A DNA stretch of 64,000 nt from Planctomycetaceae bacterium (GTDB lineage: Bacteria; Planctomycetota; Planctomycetia; Planctomycetales; Planctomycetaceae): the NCBI GenBank assembly GCA_018699955.1, contig JABISG010000147.1:160544-224543 (forward strand), given 5' to 3'. Shown here piece by piece: positions 1 through 9,064 of this stretch (position 1 is its first letter; every line of letters begins with the position of its first letter). A program made the position numbers and the translations under genes. The notes under the pieces were generated by a model. It had not been told where the DNA came from. It was given only the letters and a program-made list of their open reading frames with translations, and made no database searches.

Positions 1-177
1 CTGCCGTCGCACGTACGCATACAGCGGATACCAGTAGATCTTGCAAAGGTCTGCCAGCGCGGCCGCCGCCTCGGGCGACGAATGTCGGCCCGCTTCGGCA
101 ACCATGCTCCAACGCGTCGTCGCAAACCGACCGGCATTCGGAGATGCAGATCGTTGTTCTTTGTCGCTCGATGTCAT
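1..177 (-). CDS. ECF RNA polymerase sigma factor, planctomycete type (partial, N-terminus only)
   Basis: This reading frame starts at the ATG complement at 175-177 and runs open to the left edge, giving 59 visible codons. The protein contains RFATTRWSMV near residues 17-26, then a segment resembling SSPEAAAALADLCKIYWYPLYAYVRR. That pattern is characteristic of the large planctomycete ECF sigma factors, where it leads into the sigma-70 region 2 helix. It would direct RNA polymerase to a specific set of promoters. The rest of the gene, including region 4, is outside the window. It is divergent from the CheX-like gene. The family call is from recall of the motif only. Confidence 0.85.
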   Translation of the reverse strand, partial: MTSSDKEQRSASPNAGRFATTRWSMVAEAGRHSSPEAAAALADLCKIYWYPLYAYVRRQ

Positions 178-612
178 GCAAGCATTGTAAACAGAGTGTC
201 ACGAAAGGTCAGCATGCCAGGCGGCCGATCGCAGAGTTGCGAGCAACTTTCGCAATGTCGATTGCTGCCCAATTGCACGCACGATGTCACGGACCGGCGG
301 CCTCATGCGGCGACGTCCTTTGAACGGGCGTTTATGCCGGAAATCCCTCCAAAGCGACTGCGCTTGTCGCCGGCAACTGCAGTCGTTTGTTTGAGTGGAA
401 TTCTGCGATCACCGCCGCTGACCCGTGTTTTATAGGGCGAAGGGGTGCTTATTGCCCACGAAAGATACCTGAATAATCGGTATCGTCCGTAACGCAAAGG
501 ACTTAGGCGAGTGGAAATTTGACCGGCCGGAAATTCTAAGGTATTTCCCTATAGACGGAACTATTCTACGCAATGACAGGCGTCGAAAGCTTTACACGAA
601 GGCTTGATAACT
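178..612. other. intergenic region between divergent sigma factor and CheX-like genes
   Basis: This stretch of 435 bases holds no convincing gene. The open frames in it have no recognisable domain and look like chance. It must carry the promoters of the two divergent genes, but I could not pick out a clear -35/-10 pair. No repeat of the families found elsewhere in the window is present. Confidence 0.5.
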
Positions 613-1122
613 ATGCCAGCCAAAGCAGCTCTGATCGCGAATTCGCTGCGATTGGACTTCATCAACCCGTTCATTCAGTCGACTGTCGAAGTGTTCGACA
701 TGATGCTGAACTGCACGCCGCAGCGAACCGGTCTGCACGTGAAGAAAACGTCGGCACCGCCGTATCAATTGAGCGCGGTGATCGAGGCCACAGGCGTTGC
801 AACTGGAACGGTTGTTCTTAGTCTATCGCGTGACGCAGCGTGCGAGGTGTATCACCGCATGGTCGGATTTCGGGCAAGTACAATTGACGCTGACGTTCGC
901 GATGCCGTTGGCGAGATGACCAACATAATCTCCGGAAATGCGAAGGCGAAACTTGAACAACTCCAATTGAGCATCGGCGTGCCGAAAATGATCGCCGGGC
1001 GAAATCACTCCGTTCAATTTCCGCCGAAGGCGCTGCCGATTACCGTTCACTTCAATTCGGATGTTGGACCGATTGCGATCGAGGTTGGCTTTGCCGCGAC
1101 GGAACAGCCAGTGGCGGTGTAA
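613..1122 (+). CDS. CheX-like chemotaxis phosphatase family protein
   Basis: 169 residues. The start is taken as ATG 613, preceded by GAAGG about 10 nt upstream. An in-frame TTG at 604 has no spaced ribosome site. The fold pattern resembles the CheC/CheX family: an N-terminal segment LDFINPFIQSTVEVFDMML, a central VGEMTNIISGNAK helix, and an alternating C-terminal half. The E-x-x-N signature of CheX phosphatases is at about E101-N104. CheX removes phosphate from CheY-type receivers. No chemotaxis or receiver-domain gene is adjacent, so the partner is unknown. A solitary CheX-like protein may act on another response regulator. Confidence 0.75.
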   Translation: MPAKAALIANSLRLDFINPFIQSTVEVFDMMLNCTPQRTGLHVKKTSAPPYQLSAVIEATGVATGTVVLSLSRDAACEVYHRMVGFRASTIDADVRDAVGEMTNIISGNAKAKLEQLQLSIGVPKMIAGRNHSVQFPPKALPITVHFNSDVGPIAIEVGFAATEQPVAV

Positions 1123-1147
1123 TTCGGCGCTTGCTTGCCCGAACACC

Positions 1148-1180
1148 AGAACCCCGGTGTTTTTGAGAAACCGGGGTTCT
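1148..1180. repeat. palindromic element family C, intergenic copy (33 bp)
   Basis: Ten-base arms AGAACCCCGG and CCGGGGTTCT enclose a 13-nt T-rich loop. The element lies 26 bp after the CheX-like stop codon. A 33-bp element with the same layout and 25 of 33 identical bases lies inside valS at 45303-45335. No T-run follows the hairpin, so it is not a classical intrinsic terminator. Confidence 0.75.
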
Positions 1181-1279
1181 CTGTGCGCCGCTCTGAAACA
1201 ATGAGCCGCTGGCCGAATCTCTCTCGGATGGCGGCTTCTCTCGTTTGCTTTACTGGCTGCCGTGCAACATGATGTTTGC

Positions 1280-4200
1280 ATGAACGACGACGATGCAGCA
1301 CATGCCCCGACGGGAAAGTGGGAAGGAGATGGCTCTGACGCGCCCCCCCACGCAGATCCTTCTGCGTCTGCTGATCGTGATGTACTCTTTGGGCGCCTGA
1401 CCGTTCTCAACGGCTTCGTCGATGAGAAAACGGTCCAAGCCGCAATTTGTCAATCCGATTCGTCAAAGTCCCTTGGTGAATTACTCGTTGAGTGTGGTGC
1501 GATTTCTGAGGAAGACCTCCAGGCGATTGAACATCTGCTGGAACGGCATCTCGCCAAGCACGGTGATGATCCACCGAGTGGGCTGTCCGCTTTCTCGCCG
1601 ACGGTTTCCTTCGCTGCTGCCGATGTTTCCGAGACTCTTGTTCCGATTCAGCAAGATGGCGAGACACCCGCCAAGAACTTTGGTGATTACGAACTGCTCG
1701 AAGAGATCGCCAAGGGCGGAATGGGTGTTGTCTACAAGGCTCGACAGGTCCGGCTGAATCGCACGGTGGCCTTGAAGATGATTCGGTCGGGCGAATTTGC
1801 CGACGACAATCAGGTGAAGCGGTTCTACAGCGAAGCGGAAGCGGCGGCGAAGCTCGATCACCCGGGTATCGTGCCGGTGTTTGAGGTCGGCCAAACGCGT
1901 GGCCAGCACTTCTTTTCGATGGCCTTTGTCGAAGGGAGCGACCTTCACGCCAAGGTCAGAGACGACGGTCCATTCGAATCGAAACAGGCGGCCTCTCTCT
2001 TGAAGCGGGTCGCCGAGGCGGTGCAGTTTGCCCACGACAGGGGCATCGTCCATCGAGACATCAAGCCGCAGAACATCTTGCTGGACGCGGCCGGAGAACC
2101 GAAAGTTACCGATTTCGGTTTGGCGAAACACATCCACGGAGGCAGTGATCTGACGGCAACTGGTCAGATCATCGGCACGCCAAGCTACATGGCCCCGGAG
2201 CAGGCGGCCGGGAACATCGAGGAGATCGGCACGGCATCGGACGTCTATTCGTTGGGGGCAACACTCTACTACCTGTTAACTGCACGACCACCATTTCAGG
2301 CAGCGTCACCGATCGAGACGGTTCGGCAGGTGATCGAAACGGAGCCGGCACCGCTCCGGCAACTCAACTCATCCGTTCCCCGTGACCTGGAAACAATCTG
2401 TCTGAAGTGCTTGCGGAAGGAACCGTCGAAACGGTACGCGTCTGCGAACGAACTCGCCTACGATTTGAACCGATGGTCGGGAAACAAACCCATCGCCGCG
2501 CGACCTGTTGGTCGAGTTGAAAAAGCATGGCTGTGGTGTAAACGGCGACCGGCGGTCGCCGGTTTGCTGGTTGCGATGGTGTTTTCGGCTGTTGTCGGCA
2601 CAGTCATTTCAGTTGAACGACAGAATGCAACTCACGCCGATGGACTCGTCGATGCACTGGTCAAGGCAGACACCGCTGAAGTGCCGAACATCGTTTCCGA
2701 CATCGGTGATTATCGACAATGGGCCGATCCACTAATGCACGATAGGTACGACAAGGCACGGGATGGCTCGACCGAGAAACTGCACCTTGCCATCGCATTG
2801 CTTCCAGTTGACAAAGCGAAGTTGGATTATTTGCGGAAACACTTGCTGACCGTACCGTACACTCAGTTTCCGGTTGTGCGAGATGCGCTCCTTTTTCCAC
2901 ACAAGAACGAGTTGATCGAAGGGCTGTGGAAAGTTGCGACGGAGAGCCAAGATGCTGACCAACGATTCCAAGCGGCGTGTACGTTGGCGACGTATGCCCC
3001 GAAGGATGAGCGTTGGGATGAAATCAACGATTCCGTCGCTGGTTATTTGGTGCAGGTACTTCCATCGGAACTGCTGCCGTGGCGGAATGCCTTGCGTCCC
3101 GCCAAGGATCATCTCACCCCAGCACTGGAGGTGATCTACCGTGACGACACGAAGGATGTGCAAGTCCGTGGTTTTGCAACTGCTTCATTGGCCGACTACT
3201 TGAGCGATGACCCTGAGAGACTATTCGACCTTCTTGCCGACGCCAACGAAAAGCAATTTGCTCCGATGTTCAGCAAGGTCAGCGACTATCGGGAACGAGC
3301 CATCGCACTTGGGAACGCTGAAGTCGCCAAGACGCCTGCAAAGGACGCCAGAGAGAACGAGAAGGAAGCCTTGGCGATGCGTCAGGCGAATGCCGCCGTG
3401 ATGCTGCTGCGGATGAATGCCGCCAACCGGGTGTGGCCGCTTCTAAGGCACAGTACCGATCCACGGGTTCGCAGCTACATCATCCACTGGCTAAGTCCAA
3501 GGGGCGGCGATCCAAACACGATCATTGCTCGCTACAGACTGGAAACGGATGTCACAATCAAGCGAGCCTTGCTGCTTTGTCTGGGCGAGTTTGGCGAGTC
3601 CCGGTTGCCAAAGAGCCAGCGGAAGCCGCTAATCGAAACATTGTTGACTGCCTACCGGAGCGATCCCGATGCCGGTCTGCACGCTGCTGCCGAATGGCTG
3701 CTGCGGAAGTGGGGGCATGCCGAGAAGATTGTGGCCATCGACAAAGAGTTGCAGCAGCGCGAGGAACAACTCGCCGCCTCAAAGCAAGAGGGCAGGCAAT
3801 GGTACATCAACGGACAAGGCCAGACCTTCGTGATCCTCGATGCCGGTGAGTTTCAGATGGGATCGCCGGAATCGGAAGTCGGCCGTAATTTGAATGAACG
3901 TTTACATCAGCGGAAGGTCGACAGACGCATTGCGATTTCCAAGACGGAGGTGACGAAGACGCAGTGGCGGAAATTTGCGAGGTCGGCCCAAGTGCTTGCA
4001 GCGGAATCCGAGCAACTGAAACGCTACATTCGCACGGACGATTCTCCGATGCTGGCGATTACGTGGTATGAAGCGGCGTGGTACTGCAACTGGTTGAGCG
4101 AGCAGGAGGGCATTGCTGAGGATCAATGGTGCTATGAATTAAATGAGCAAGAGAAATACGCCCCCGGCATGAAAGCGAAGAAGGAAATTCTGGAACTGAC

Positions 4201-4630
4201 CGGTTATCGGTTGCCCACGGAAGCGGAATGGGAATTTGCTTGCCGAGCGGGGGCGAACGCTAGTCGCTACTACGGGCTGACGGAGACATTGTTACCGCAG
4301 TACGCTTGGTATCTGGCGAATAGCGACGACCATGCACGGCCCGTGGCGAGATTGAAACCAAATGACTTTGGTTTGTTCGACATGCATGGCAACGCCTCCG
4401 AGTGGTGCTATGAGTTTTACGAGAACTACCCGTCGGCTTCCAGAGCAGCTGCCGCAGATGCAGCGAAAGCAGATGCAGTTCTGAAATCTGTCGAGCGTGT
4501 GTTGCGTGGCCGCTCGTTTGCCTCTCGCGCTCCCAACGTCCGTTCCGCCGAGCGCGCCCTCAACCCTCCGACGTACCGGCGGTACCTCGTCGGTTTTCGT
4601 CCGGCCAGAACTCTTAGGCGATCTCCTTAA
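1280..4630 (+). CDS. membrane Ser/Thr protein kinase with C-terminal formylglycine-generating-enzyme-like (SUMF1) domain
   Basis: 1116 residues from ATG 1280; an in-frame GTG at 1262 is possible. A short acidic N-terminal region precedes a Hanks-type kinase domain (about 135-395). It has the glycine loop AKGGMGVVYKA, ATP-binding Lys166 in VALKM, HRDIKPQN with catalytic Asp260, DFG at Asp278, and the GTPSYMAPEQA activation segment. A single hydrophobic helix at about 426-445 anchors it in the membrane. A HEAT-like helical region follows (about 530-840), then a sulfatase-modifying-factor domain from about 850 (FQMGSPESEVGRN, YRLPTEAEWEFACRAG, HGNASEWCYE). The domain ends in VLRGRSF...RSAERAL without the cysteine pair of true formylglycine-generating enzymes, so it is probably a binding domain. 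The kinase is likely a surface sensor. Confidence 0.93.
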   Translation: MNDDDAAHAPTGKWEGDGSDAPPHADPSASADRDVLFGRLTVLNGFVDEKTVQAAICQSDSSKSLGELLVECGAISEEDLQAIEHLLERHLAKHGDDPPSGLSAFSPTVSFAAADVSETLVPIQQDGETPAKNFGDYELLEEIAKGGMGVVYKARQVRLNRTVALKMIRSGEFADDNQVKRFYSEAEAAAKLDHPGIVPVFEVGQTRGQHFFSMAFVEGSDLHAKVRDDGPFESKQAASLLKRVAEAVQFAHDRGIVHRDIKPQNILLDAAGEPKVTDFGLAKHIHGGSDLTATGQIIGTPSYMAPEQAAGNIEEIGTASDVYSLGATLYYLLTARPPFQAASPIETVRQVIETEPAPLRQLNSSVPRDLETICLKCLRKEPSKRYASANELAYDLNRWSGNKPIAARPVGRVEKAWLWCKRRPAVAGLLVAMVFSAVVGTVISVERQNATHADGLVDALVKADTAEVPNIVSDIGDYRQWADPLMHDRYDKARDGSTEKLHLAIALLPVDKAKLDYLRKHLLTVPYTQFPVVRDALLFPHKNELIEGLWKVATESQDADQRFQAACTLATYAPKDERWDEINDSVAGYLVQVLPSELLPWRNALRPAKDHLTPALEVIYRDDTKDVQVRGFATASLADYLSDDPERLFDLLADANEKQFAPMFSKVSDYRERAIALGNAEVAKTPAKDARENEKEALAMRQANAAVMLLRMNAANRVWPLLRHSTDPRVRSYIIHWLSPRGGDPNTIIARYRLETDVTIKRALLLCLGEFGESRLPKSQRKPLIETLLTAYRSDPDAGLHAAAEWLLRKWGHAEKIVAIDKELQQREEQLAASKQEGRQWYINGQGQTFVILDAGEFQMGSPESEVGRNLNERLHQRKVDRRIAISKTEVTKTQWRKFARSAQVLAAESEQLKRYIRTDDSPMLAITWYEAAWYCNWLSEQEGIAEDQWCYELNEQEKYAPGMKAKKEILELTGYRLPTEAEWEFACRAGANASRYYGLTETLLPQYAWYLANSDDHARPVARLKPNDFGLFDMHGNASEWCYEFYENYPSASRAAAADAAKADAVLKSVERVLRGRSFASRAPNVRSAERALNPPTYRRYLVGFRPARTLRRSP

Positions 4631-4710
4631 CAAACTCGCTGCTGCCCGTTTCGGGCGTGTTGGAAGTTGAGAAGCAGAACCTGCCAGAACTGGAATTCTT
4701 CACGCGCCGC

Positions 4711-6072
4711 CTACACCTCCGGCAGCTCCCACGGTTTTCGCCATTCGGGGCGGCCGCGCAGGGCGTTGGCTTCTTTGTCGTTCTCGAACATTTCAGTTTT
4801 GGGATTGAGGACGACACGGCGACCTAATCGCGATGAGATGTTGCCGGCGTGGCAGAGCATGGAAGCGGGGTGGCCCACCGTTTCCAGATCGCAGGCCGGT
4901 TTGTCTCTCGACTTAATACAGTCGATGAAGTTCTGTACGTGGGGCGTGGCGTCGCTGTCGCCGGCGCCTTCTTTGATGAGCTTGCTGCCGGGACCGTAGG
5001 CTCGCCAGCGAGTGTTGCCGATGATGAGGTAGCCTTTATCGCCGTAGACGGCCGAGCCTTCCGACTCGCCGTGGAAGTTGTACGGCGCCCAGATGCGCAT
5101 TTCGTAGGTGAGAATTTTGGGCGGGCTTTTCGGCGGCTTGGTGACGTCTTCGCTGCCGGCCGTGCTGCCGTACTCGTAGTTGACTTGCAGCGTGTCGGGC
5201 CATTCCTGCGCGTCGTCGAAATACCACTTGCCGCCACTGGAAGTGATGGCTGTGGGGAAGACGATGGGATCGTCGCCCTGGGCTTCGCAGGCGGCGCTGA
5301 GCGCGGCGAAGGCCATGTCGAGGCGATGCACGCCGTCGTTACCCAAGTCGCCGGTGCCGTAATCGTAGAACCATCGCCAGCGGCCGTGAAAGCGATTGCG
5401 GTTGAAGGGCCGTTTCGGTGCTGCACCGAGCCACATGTCGTAATCGACGTTGGCCGGCGGGGCGCTGTCGGCGGGACGGCCGATGTTGCCCTGTCTGGTG
5501 CTTTCCCACGCCTTGGCGACGAGGCATTTGCCGAGTGCGCCGGTGCGGATGTATGCCAACGCCGACTTCAACCGTTCGGTCGAGCGGTGCTGCGATCCCA
5601 TTTGCACCACACGTTTGTATTTGCGGAGGGCGGCGACCATCCGCCGACCTTCGACAATGTTGTGTCCATCGGGTTTCTCGACGTAAACGTCTTTGCCCGC
5701 CTGGCAAGCAAGGATGGTGGGGATGGCGTGCCAATGATCGGGGGTGCCGACGACGACGGCATCGAGGGAATCGTCGTCGATGATCTTGCGGAAATCCTTG
5801 AATATCTTGGGTTCTTTTCCCTGGAGTTCGGTGACCGCTTTCAACGTGGGGGCGAGACGCGAATGATCGATCTCGGCAATGCTGACGATCTCGGCGAACT
5901 TGTTTTTGGCGAAGTAACGATTGAGCGATGCGGCGCGTCCGGCGGAACCGACCATGCCCACACGGACGCGTTCGCTGGCGGAGGCTTTGGCAACTTGCTG
6001 GAGGGCGGCGACTCCGGCTGCCGTTGCGGTTCCGGCTGCAGAACGTTTGAGGAATTTTCTGCGATCCATCAT
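4711..6072 (-). CDS. Gfo/Idh/MocA family oxidoreductase, Tat-exported
   Basis: 453 residues. The N-terminus MMDRRKFLKRSAAG is a twin-arginine signal, followed by an Ala-rich hydrophobic stretch that ends near AKASA. A Rossmann motif follows (RVRVGMVGSAGRA), then the family's catalytic-lysine motif EKP in DVYVEKPDGHN. The C-terminal substrate domain has the typical planctomycete form. Such enzymes oxidise or reduce sugars or related polyols with NAD(P) and are very numerous in planctomycetes. The exact substrate cannot be read. It is convergent with the kinase gene and divergent from the pseudouridine synthase gene. A second Met directly follows the first, so either may be the start. Confidence 0.93.
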   Translation of the reverse strand: MMDRRKFLKRSAAGTATAAGVAALQQVAKASASERVRVGMVGSAGRAASLNRYFAKNKFAEIVSIAEIDHSRLAPTLKAVTELQGKEPKIFKDFRKIIDDDSLDAVVVGTPDHWHAIPTILACQAGKDVYVEKPDGHNIVEGRRMVAALRKYKRVVQMGSQHRSTERLKSALAYIRTGALGKCLVAKAWESTRQGNIGRPADSAPPANVDYDMWLGAAPKRPFNRNRFHGRWRWFYDYGTGDLGNDGVHRLDMAFAALSAACEAQGDDPIVFPTAITSSGGKWYFDDAQEWPDTLQVNYEYGSTAGSEDVTKPPKSPPKILTYEMRIWAPYNFHGESEGSAVYGDKGYLIIGNTRWRAYGPGSKLIKEGAGDSDATPHVQNFIDCIKSRDKPACDLETVGHPASMLCHAGNISSRLGRRVVLNPKTEMFENDKEANALRGRPEWRKPWELPEV

Positions 6073-6133
6073 CGATCCCTTTGGGCTGGGTTGGTTGAAT
6101 TAAGGACGCGTGTTAGCGGGTGTCAGACAGATC

Positions 6134-6158
6134 AGCGGGCTTACGCCCACCGCTCGCC
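6134..6158 (-). repeat. palindromic element family B, copy 1
   Basis: Read on the minus strand the element is GGCGAGCGGTGGGCGTAAG followed by CCCGCTG. It has the same GGCGAGCGG start and central GTnAnCC as the copies at 27180-27208 and 52629-52657. It lies between the divergent Gfo/Idh/MocA and RluA-type genes. Confidence 0.55.
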
Positions 6159-6234
6159 TTTGACCGGAGTTTGTGATGTCCTTATTATTCTGACCGGAAT
6201 GGGTGTGGATGTCGAATGCTTTGGGGGAGATTTG

Positions 6235-7242
6235 ATGAGCGTGGGGGATCCCACGGGGCGCGGCCCGTGGGCTTTGGGGGCGATGTTGGGGTGCGAAACC
6301 ATGCACGAACGGGTTGTTGATCCGTACTTGCATGGGGTGCGTATCGATAGCTTTCTGGTGCGCGCGTTTCGCAATTACACGTCGTTCCGCATGGCGCGAA
6401 TGGTGCGGGCCGGCTTGGTGACAATTGACGGAGAGACGGCCGTCGATTGGCAGCGCGTGCGTGGGGGGCAGCGGGTGCAGGTGCGGTTGGCCGAACCGCC
6501 GGACAAGCTGCTGGAACCGGAAGCGATTCCGTTAGACATCGTCGCTGAAGATGAGTGGCTACTCGTCGTCAACAAGCCGGCAGGAATGGTGGCGCATCCG
6601 GTGAGCGACATTTATCGCGGGACATTAGCCAACGCGGTGCAGCATCACCTCGACTGTCAAACATCACGCAAGGGCTTGCTGCGGCCCGGCATCGTGCATC
6701 GGCTCGACCGGCAGACGAGCGGTCTGTTGGTGATTGCGAAAGACCACCTGACACATCGTCGGCTGTCAATCGAGTTTCAGCATAGGCGAGTTGAGAAATC
6801 GTATCTCGCATTGGTGGAGGGGAACGTCGAATCGGACGACGGCGAGATTGCGTTGCCGATTGGGCGACGCCCCGAACACGGCACGATTCTGGCGTCGGCC
6901 GCCACCGATGCCGTCAACGCGCGGCCGGCCCGGACACTGTTTCGGGTCGAACAGCGACTTGGAGAGTTCACGCTGCTTTCGGTGATTCCGCAGACGGGAC
7001 GGATTCATCAGATTCGCGTCCACTTGGCGGCCATCGGGCATCCAGTGGTCGGCGATGAGTTTTATGATCGCGACGGGCGGATCAAGGAGCAGCCGGTGAA
7101 GTTCAGCGAACTGATTTCGCGGCACGCGCTACATGCGGAGCGATTAGCATTCGTGCATCCGCACACCGCAGAGAGGTGCGAGTACTCCGGACCGTTGCCA
7201 GCGGATTTTCGCAACGCGCTGACGGAACTGACCGCCGATTGA
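6235..7242 (+). CDS. RluA-family pseudouridine synthase
   Basis: 335 residues from ATG 6235, which has GGGGGAG five bases upstream; ATG 6301 is a reasonable alternative. An S4-like N-terminal region (GVRIDSFLVRAFRNY...VTIDG) precedes the catalytic domain. That domain has VNKPAGMVAHPV and HRLDRQTSG, where Asp158 is the catalytic aspartate, and QTGRIHQIRVHLA near the end. The enzyme isomerises uridines in rRNA or tRNA; RluD-like large-subunit rRNA modification is the closest guess. If translation starts at 6235, residues 6-13 are encoded by a family A palindrome. That favours the later start, or else an N-terminus recruited from the repeat. Confidence 0.93.
   Translation: MSVGDPTGRGPWALGAMLGCETMHERVVDPYLHGVRIDSFLVRAFRNYTSFRMARMVRAGLVTIDGETAVDWQRVRGGQRVQVRLAEPPDKLLEPEAIPLDIVAEDEWLLVVNKPAGMVAHPVSDIYRGTLANAVQHHLDCQTSRKGLLRPGIVHRLDRQTSGLLVIAKDHLTHRRLSIEFQHRRVEKSYLALVEGNVESDDGEIALPIGRRPEHGTILASAATDAVNARPARTLFRVEQRLGEFTLLSVIPQTGRIHQIRVHLAAIGHPVVGDEFYDRDGRIKEQPVKFSELISRHALHAERLAFVHPHTAERCEYSGPLPADFRNALTELTAD
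6250..6271 (+). repeat. palindromic element family A, copy at 6250
   Basis: Arms CCCACGGG and CCCGTGGG surround GCGCGG, flanked by GAT on the left and CTTTGG on the right. It lies between divergent genes, at or inside the 5' end of the pseudouridine synthase gene. Confidence 0.8.
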
Positions 7243-7260
7243 ACGCCGCACGCGGACGCA

Positions 7261-8712
7261 CTAAACCGAAAGCGCAGCCGTCTCGTTGTTGGTGACGGAT
7301 TCATCGCCTTCACCAATGACCGCGAGGCTCTGCAGGCTGATCTTGTGCATGCCGTCGAAGGCGGCCACCTTGTAGCATTCGGACATGGTGGGATAGTTGA
7401 ACACGTTGTCGCGGAAGTAGTCGATCGTTCCACCAAGGGCCATGACGGCTTGTCCGATGTGGACGATTTCGGTGGCCATTTCGCCGATGCAATGCACGCC
7501 GAGCAATTGTCGCGTTTCGCGATGGAACAGCAATTTCAGCATGCCCATTTCATCGCCGTTGATCTGGCCGCGGACGATTTCCCGGAATCGGGCCATGCCG
7601 ACCTCGTAGGGAACGTGTTCGGCGGTGAGTTGCTGCTCGTTCTTGCCGACCATCGAGATTTCCGGAATGGTGAACAGTCCGTAGGGCAGCTGAGGGCAGG
7701 CGTCGAACGGTTCACCGAATGCGTGGCAGACGGCACGGCGGCCCTGTTCCATTGAGACGCTGGCCAGAGCCGGAAACCCGACGACGTCGCCGACTCCATA
7801 AATGTGTTCGACCCACGACTGTTGATCTTCGTTGCACCACAAACGGCCACGTTCGTCGGCTTCAAGTCCCGCAGCCGGCAGATTCAAATCAGCGGTGTCC
7901 CCTGTTCGTCCCACGCTGAACAACGCCGTTTCGCCGATGACGCGTTTTCCACTTTCCAGTTGCACGGCAACCAGCCCCTGTTGAAGCCGGTCGATGCCGA
8001 TGACTTCTTCGCCCAACCGAAAGGTCATTCCCAGCGAGCGGGCATGGTGCAGCAACGTATCGACGATCTCACGGTCGCAGAATTCCAGCAGTCGTTCGCG
8101 ACCGTCGATCACCGTGACATCGACGCCAAGGATGGCGAACATGATGCCGTATTCGATGCCGATGACTCCGCCGCCAATGACAACAAGTGATCGTGGGATT
8201 TGATCGAGCTTAAGCAACTCGTCCGAGTCGAAGACGGTCTTGCCGTCGAAGGGAATGTTCGCCGGCCGCGCCGGAGTTGTGCCGGTCGCGACGAGAATCT
8301 TGTCGGCTTCAAGCAGAGTTCTTCCTTCGTGCGTCGCCACTTCGACTTCGTTCGGTCCAACGAAACACGCTTTGCCGACGAATGTTTCAACACCGTTGCG
8401 TTCGAGTTGGTCGCGGACAATGTCCAATTCGTGCTGTGTGACCTGTTCGAGCTTACGGCGGAGATCGTCCATGGTGATGTGCCGCTTGCGCCGATACTGA
8501 TCGCCATACACATCACGCTGGCGGTAACCGGTCAGATGCAGGATAGCCTCGCGCATGGTCTTCGAGGGAATGGTCCCGGTGTGCAGGCAGACGCCGCCCA
8601 TTGTTACCGAACGGCGTTCGATGATCGCCGCGCGTTTGTTCATTTTGGCGGCAGCAATTGCGCCTTTTCGGCCCGACGGGCCACTACCAATCACTACGAG
8701 GTCGTAACGCAT
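7261..8712 (-). CDS. sthA: Si-specific NAD(P)+ transhydrogenase (soluble pyridine nucleotide transhydrogenase)
   Basis: 483 residues from the ATG complement at 8710-8712, where the protein begins MRYDLVVIGSGPSGRKGA with the FAD-binding GxGxxG. An upstream in-frame extension to 8844 is unlikely because it has no homologous look. The flavoprotein disulfide reductase layout is clear: VCLHTGTIPSK at the redox site, a second dinucleotide motif VVIGGGVIGIEYG, and the C-terminal dimerisation domain with GEMATEIVHIG. Only the first of the two redox cysteines is present (GGVCLHTGTIPSK), as in E. coli SthA. That supports transhydrogenase over lipoamide or glutathione reductase. It balances NADH and NADPH in the cytoplasm. 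Confidence 0.92.
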   Translation of the reverse strand: MRYDLVVIGSGPSGRKGAIAAAKMNKRAAIIERRSVTMGGVCLHTGTIPSKTMREAILHLTGYRQRDVYGDQYRRKRHITMDDLRRKLEQVTQHELDIVRDQLERNGVETFVGKACFVGPNEVEVATHEGRTLLEADKILVATGTTPARPANIPFDGKTVFDSDELLKLDQIPRSLVVIGGGVIGIEYGIMFAILGVDVTVIDGRERLLEFCDREIVDTLLHHARSLGMTFRLGEEVIGIDRLQQGLVAVQLESGKRVIGETALFSVGRTGDTADLNLPAAGLEADERGRLWCNEDQQSWVEHIYGVGDVVGFPALASVSMEQGRRAVCHAFGEPFDACPQLPYGLFTIPEISMVGKNEQQLTAEHVPYEVGMARFREIVRGQINGDEMGMLKLLFHRETRQLLGVHCIGEMATEIVHIGQAVMALGGTIDYFRDNVFNYPTMSECYKVAAFDGMHKISLQSLAVIGEGDESVTNNETAALSV

Positions 8713-9064
8713 GTCAATCAGTCCATCATAGGAAGCGCAGTTTGCGCATTTTTTTACGGCTGATGTTGTGATCGTCCAAAAGTGAATAGGGGGGAGATGC
8801 GTGGTCTGCAAAACACACAATGAGTGCGGAGAACACGTTGACATTATCGGTGGTAGCGATTATCTGGCGTCAATTGTTGAGACTCTTTTCGTCGCTGCCA
8901 GGTCTCAAAGCCCTCGGGCTGCGGCCCGAGGGATCGACGGCACGCAGGAAACGGGTTGGTAACATCCCCAAAACCGATCTGGTCGGCTTTGGCCGGCTTG
9001 CAGTAAAATTGATCCAGCGACTTTTGATCGCGTGTGGGTCTTTCATTCTCAGGGAGTAGGCTGG
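8713..9064. other. intergenic region between divergent sthA and MsrP-like genes
   Basis: 352 bases with no gene. It holds one family A palindrome at 8911-8932. A TTGACA hexamer at 8838-8843 is visible on the plus strand, but no good -10 hexamer follows at the right distance, so no promoter is called. Confidence 0.5.
8911..8932 (-). repeat. palindromic element family A, copy at 8911
   Basis: Arms CCCTCGGG and CCCGAGGG surround CTGCGG, with CTCAAAG on the left and GATC on the right, the reverse of the 6250 copy. Compared with the commonest arm, A-T is replaced by T-A at the fourth pair, so pairing is kept. Confidence 0.8.

Noticed and set aside
4849..6198. Long plus-strand open frame upstream of the pseudouridine synthase
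   Set aside because: It is the mirror of the Gfo/Idh/MocA gene on the other strand and has no domain; only the part from 6235 is coding.
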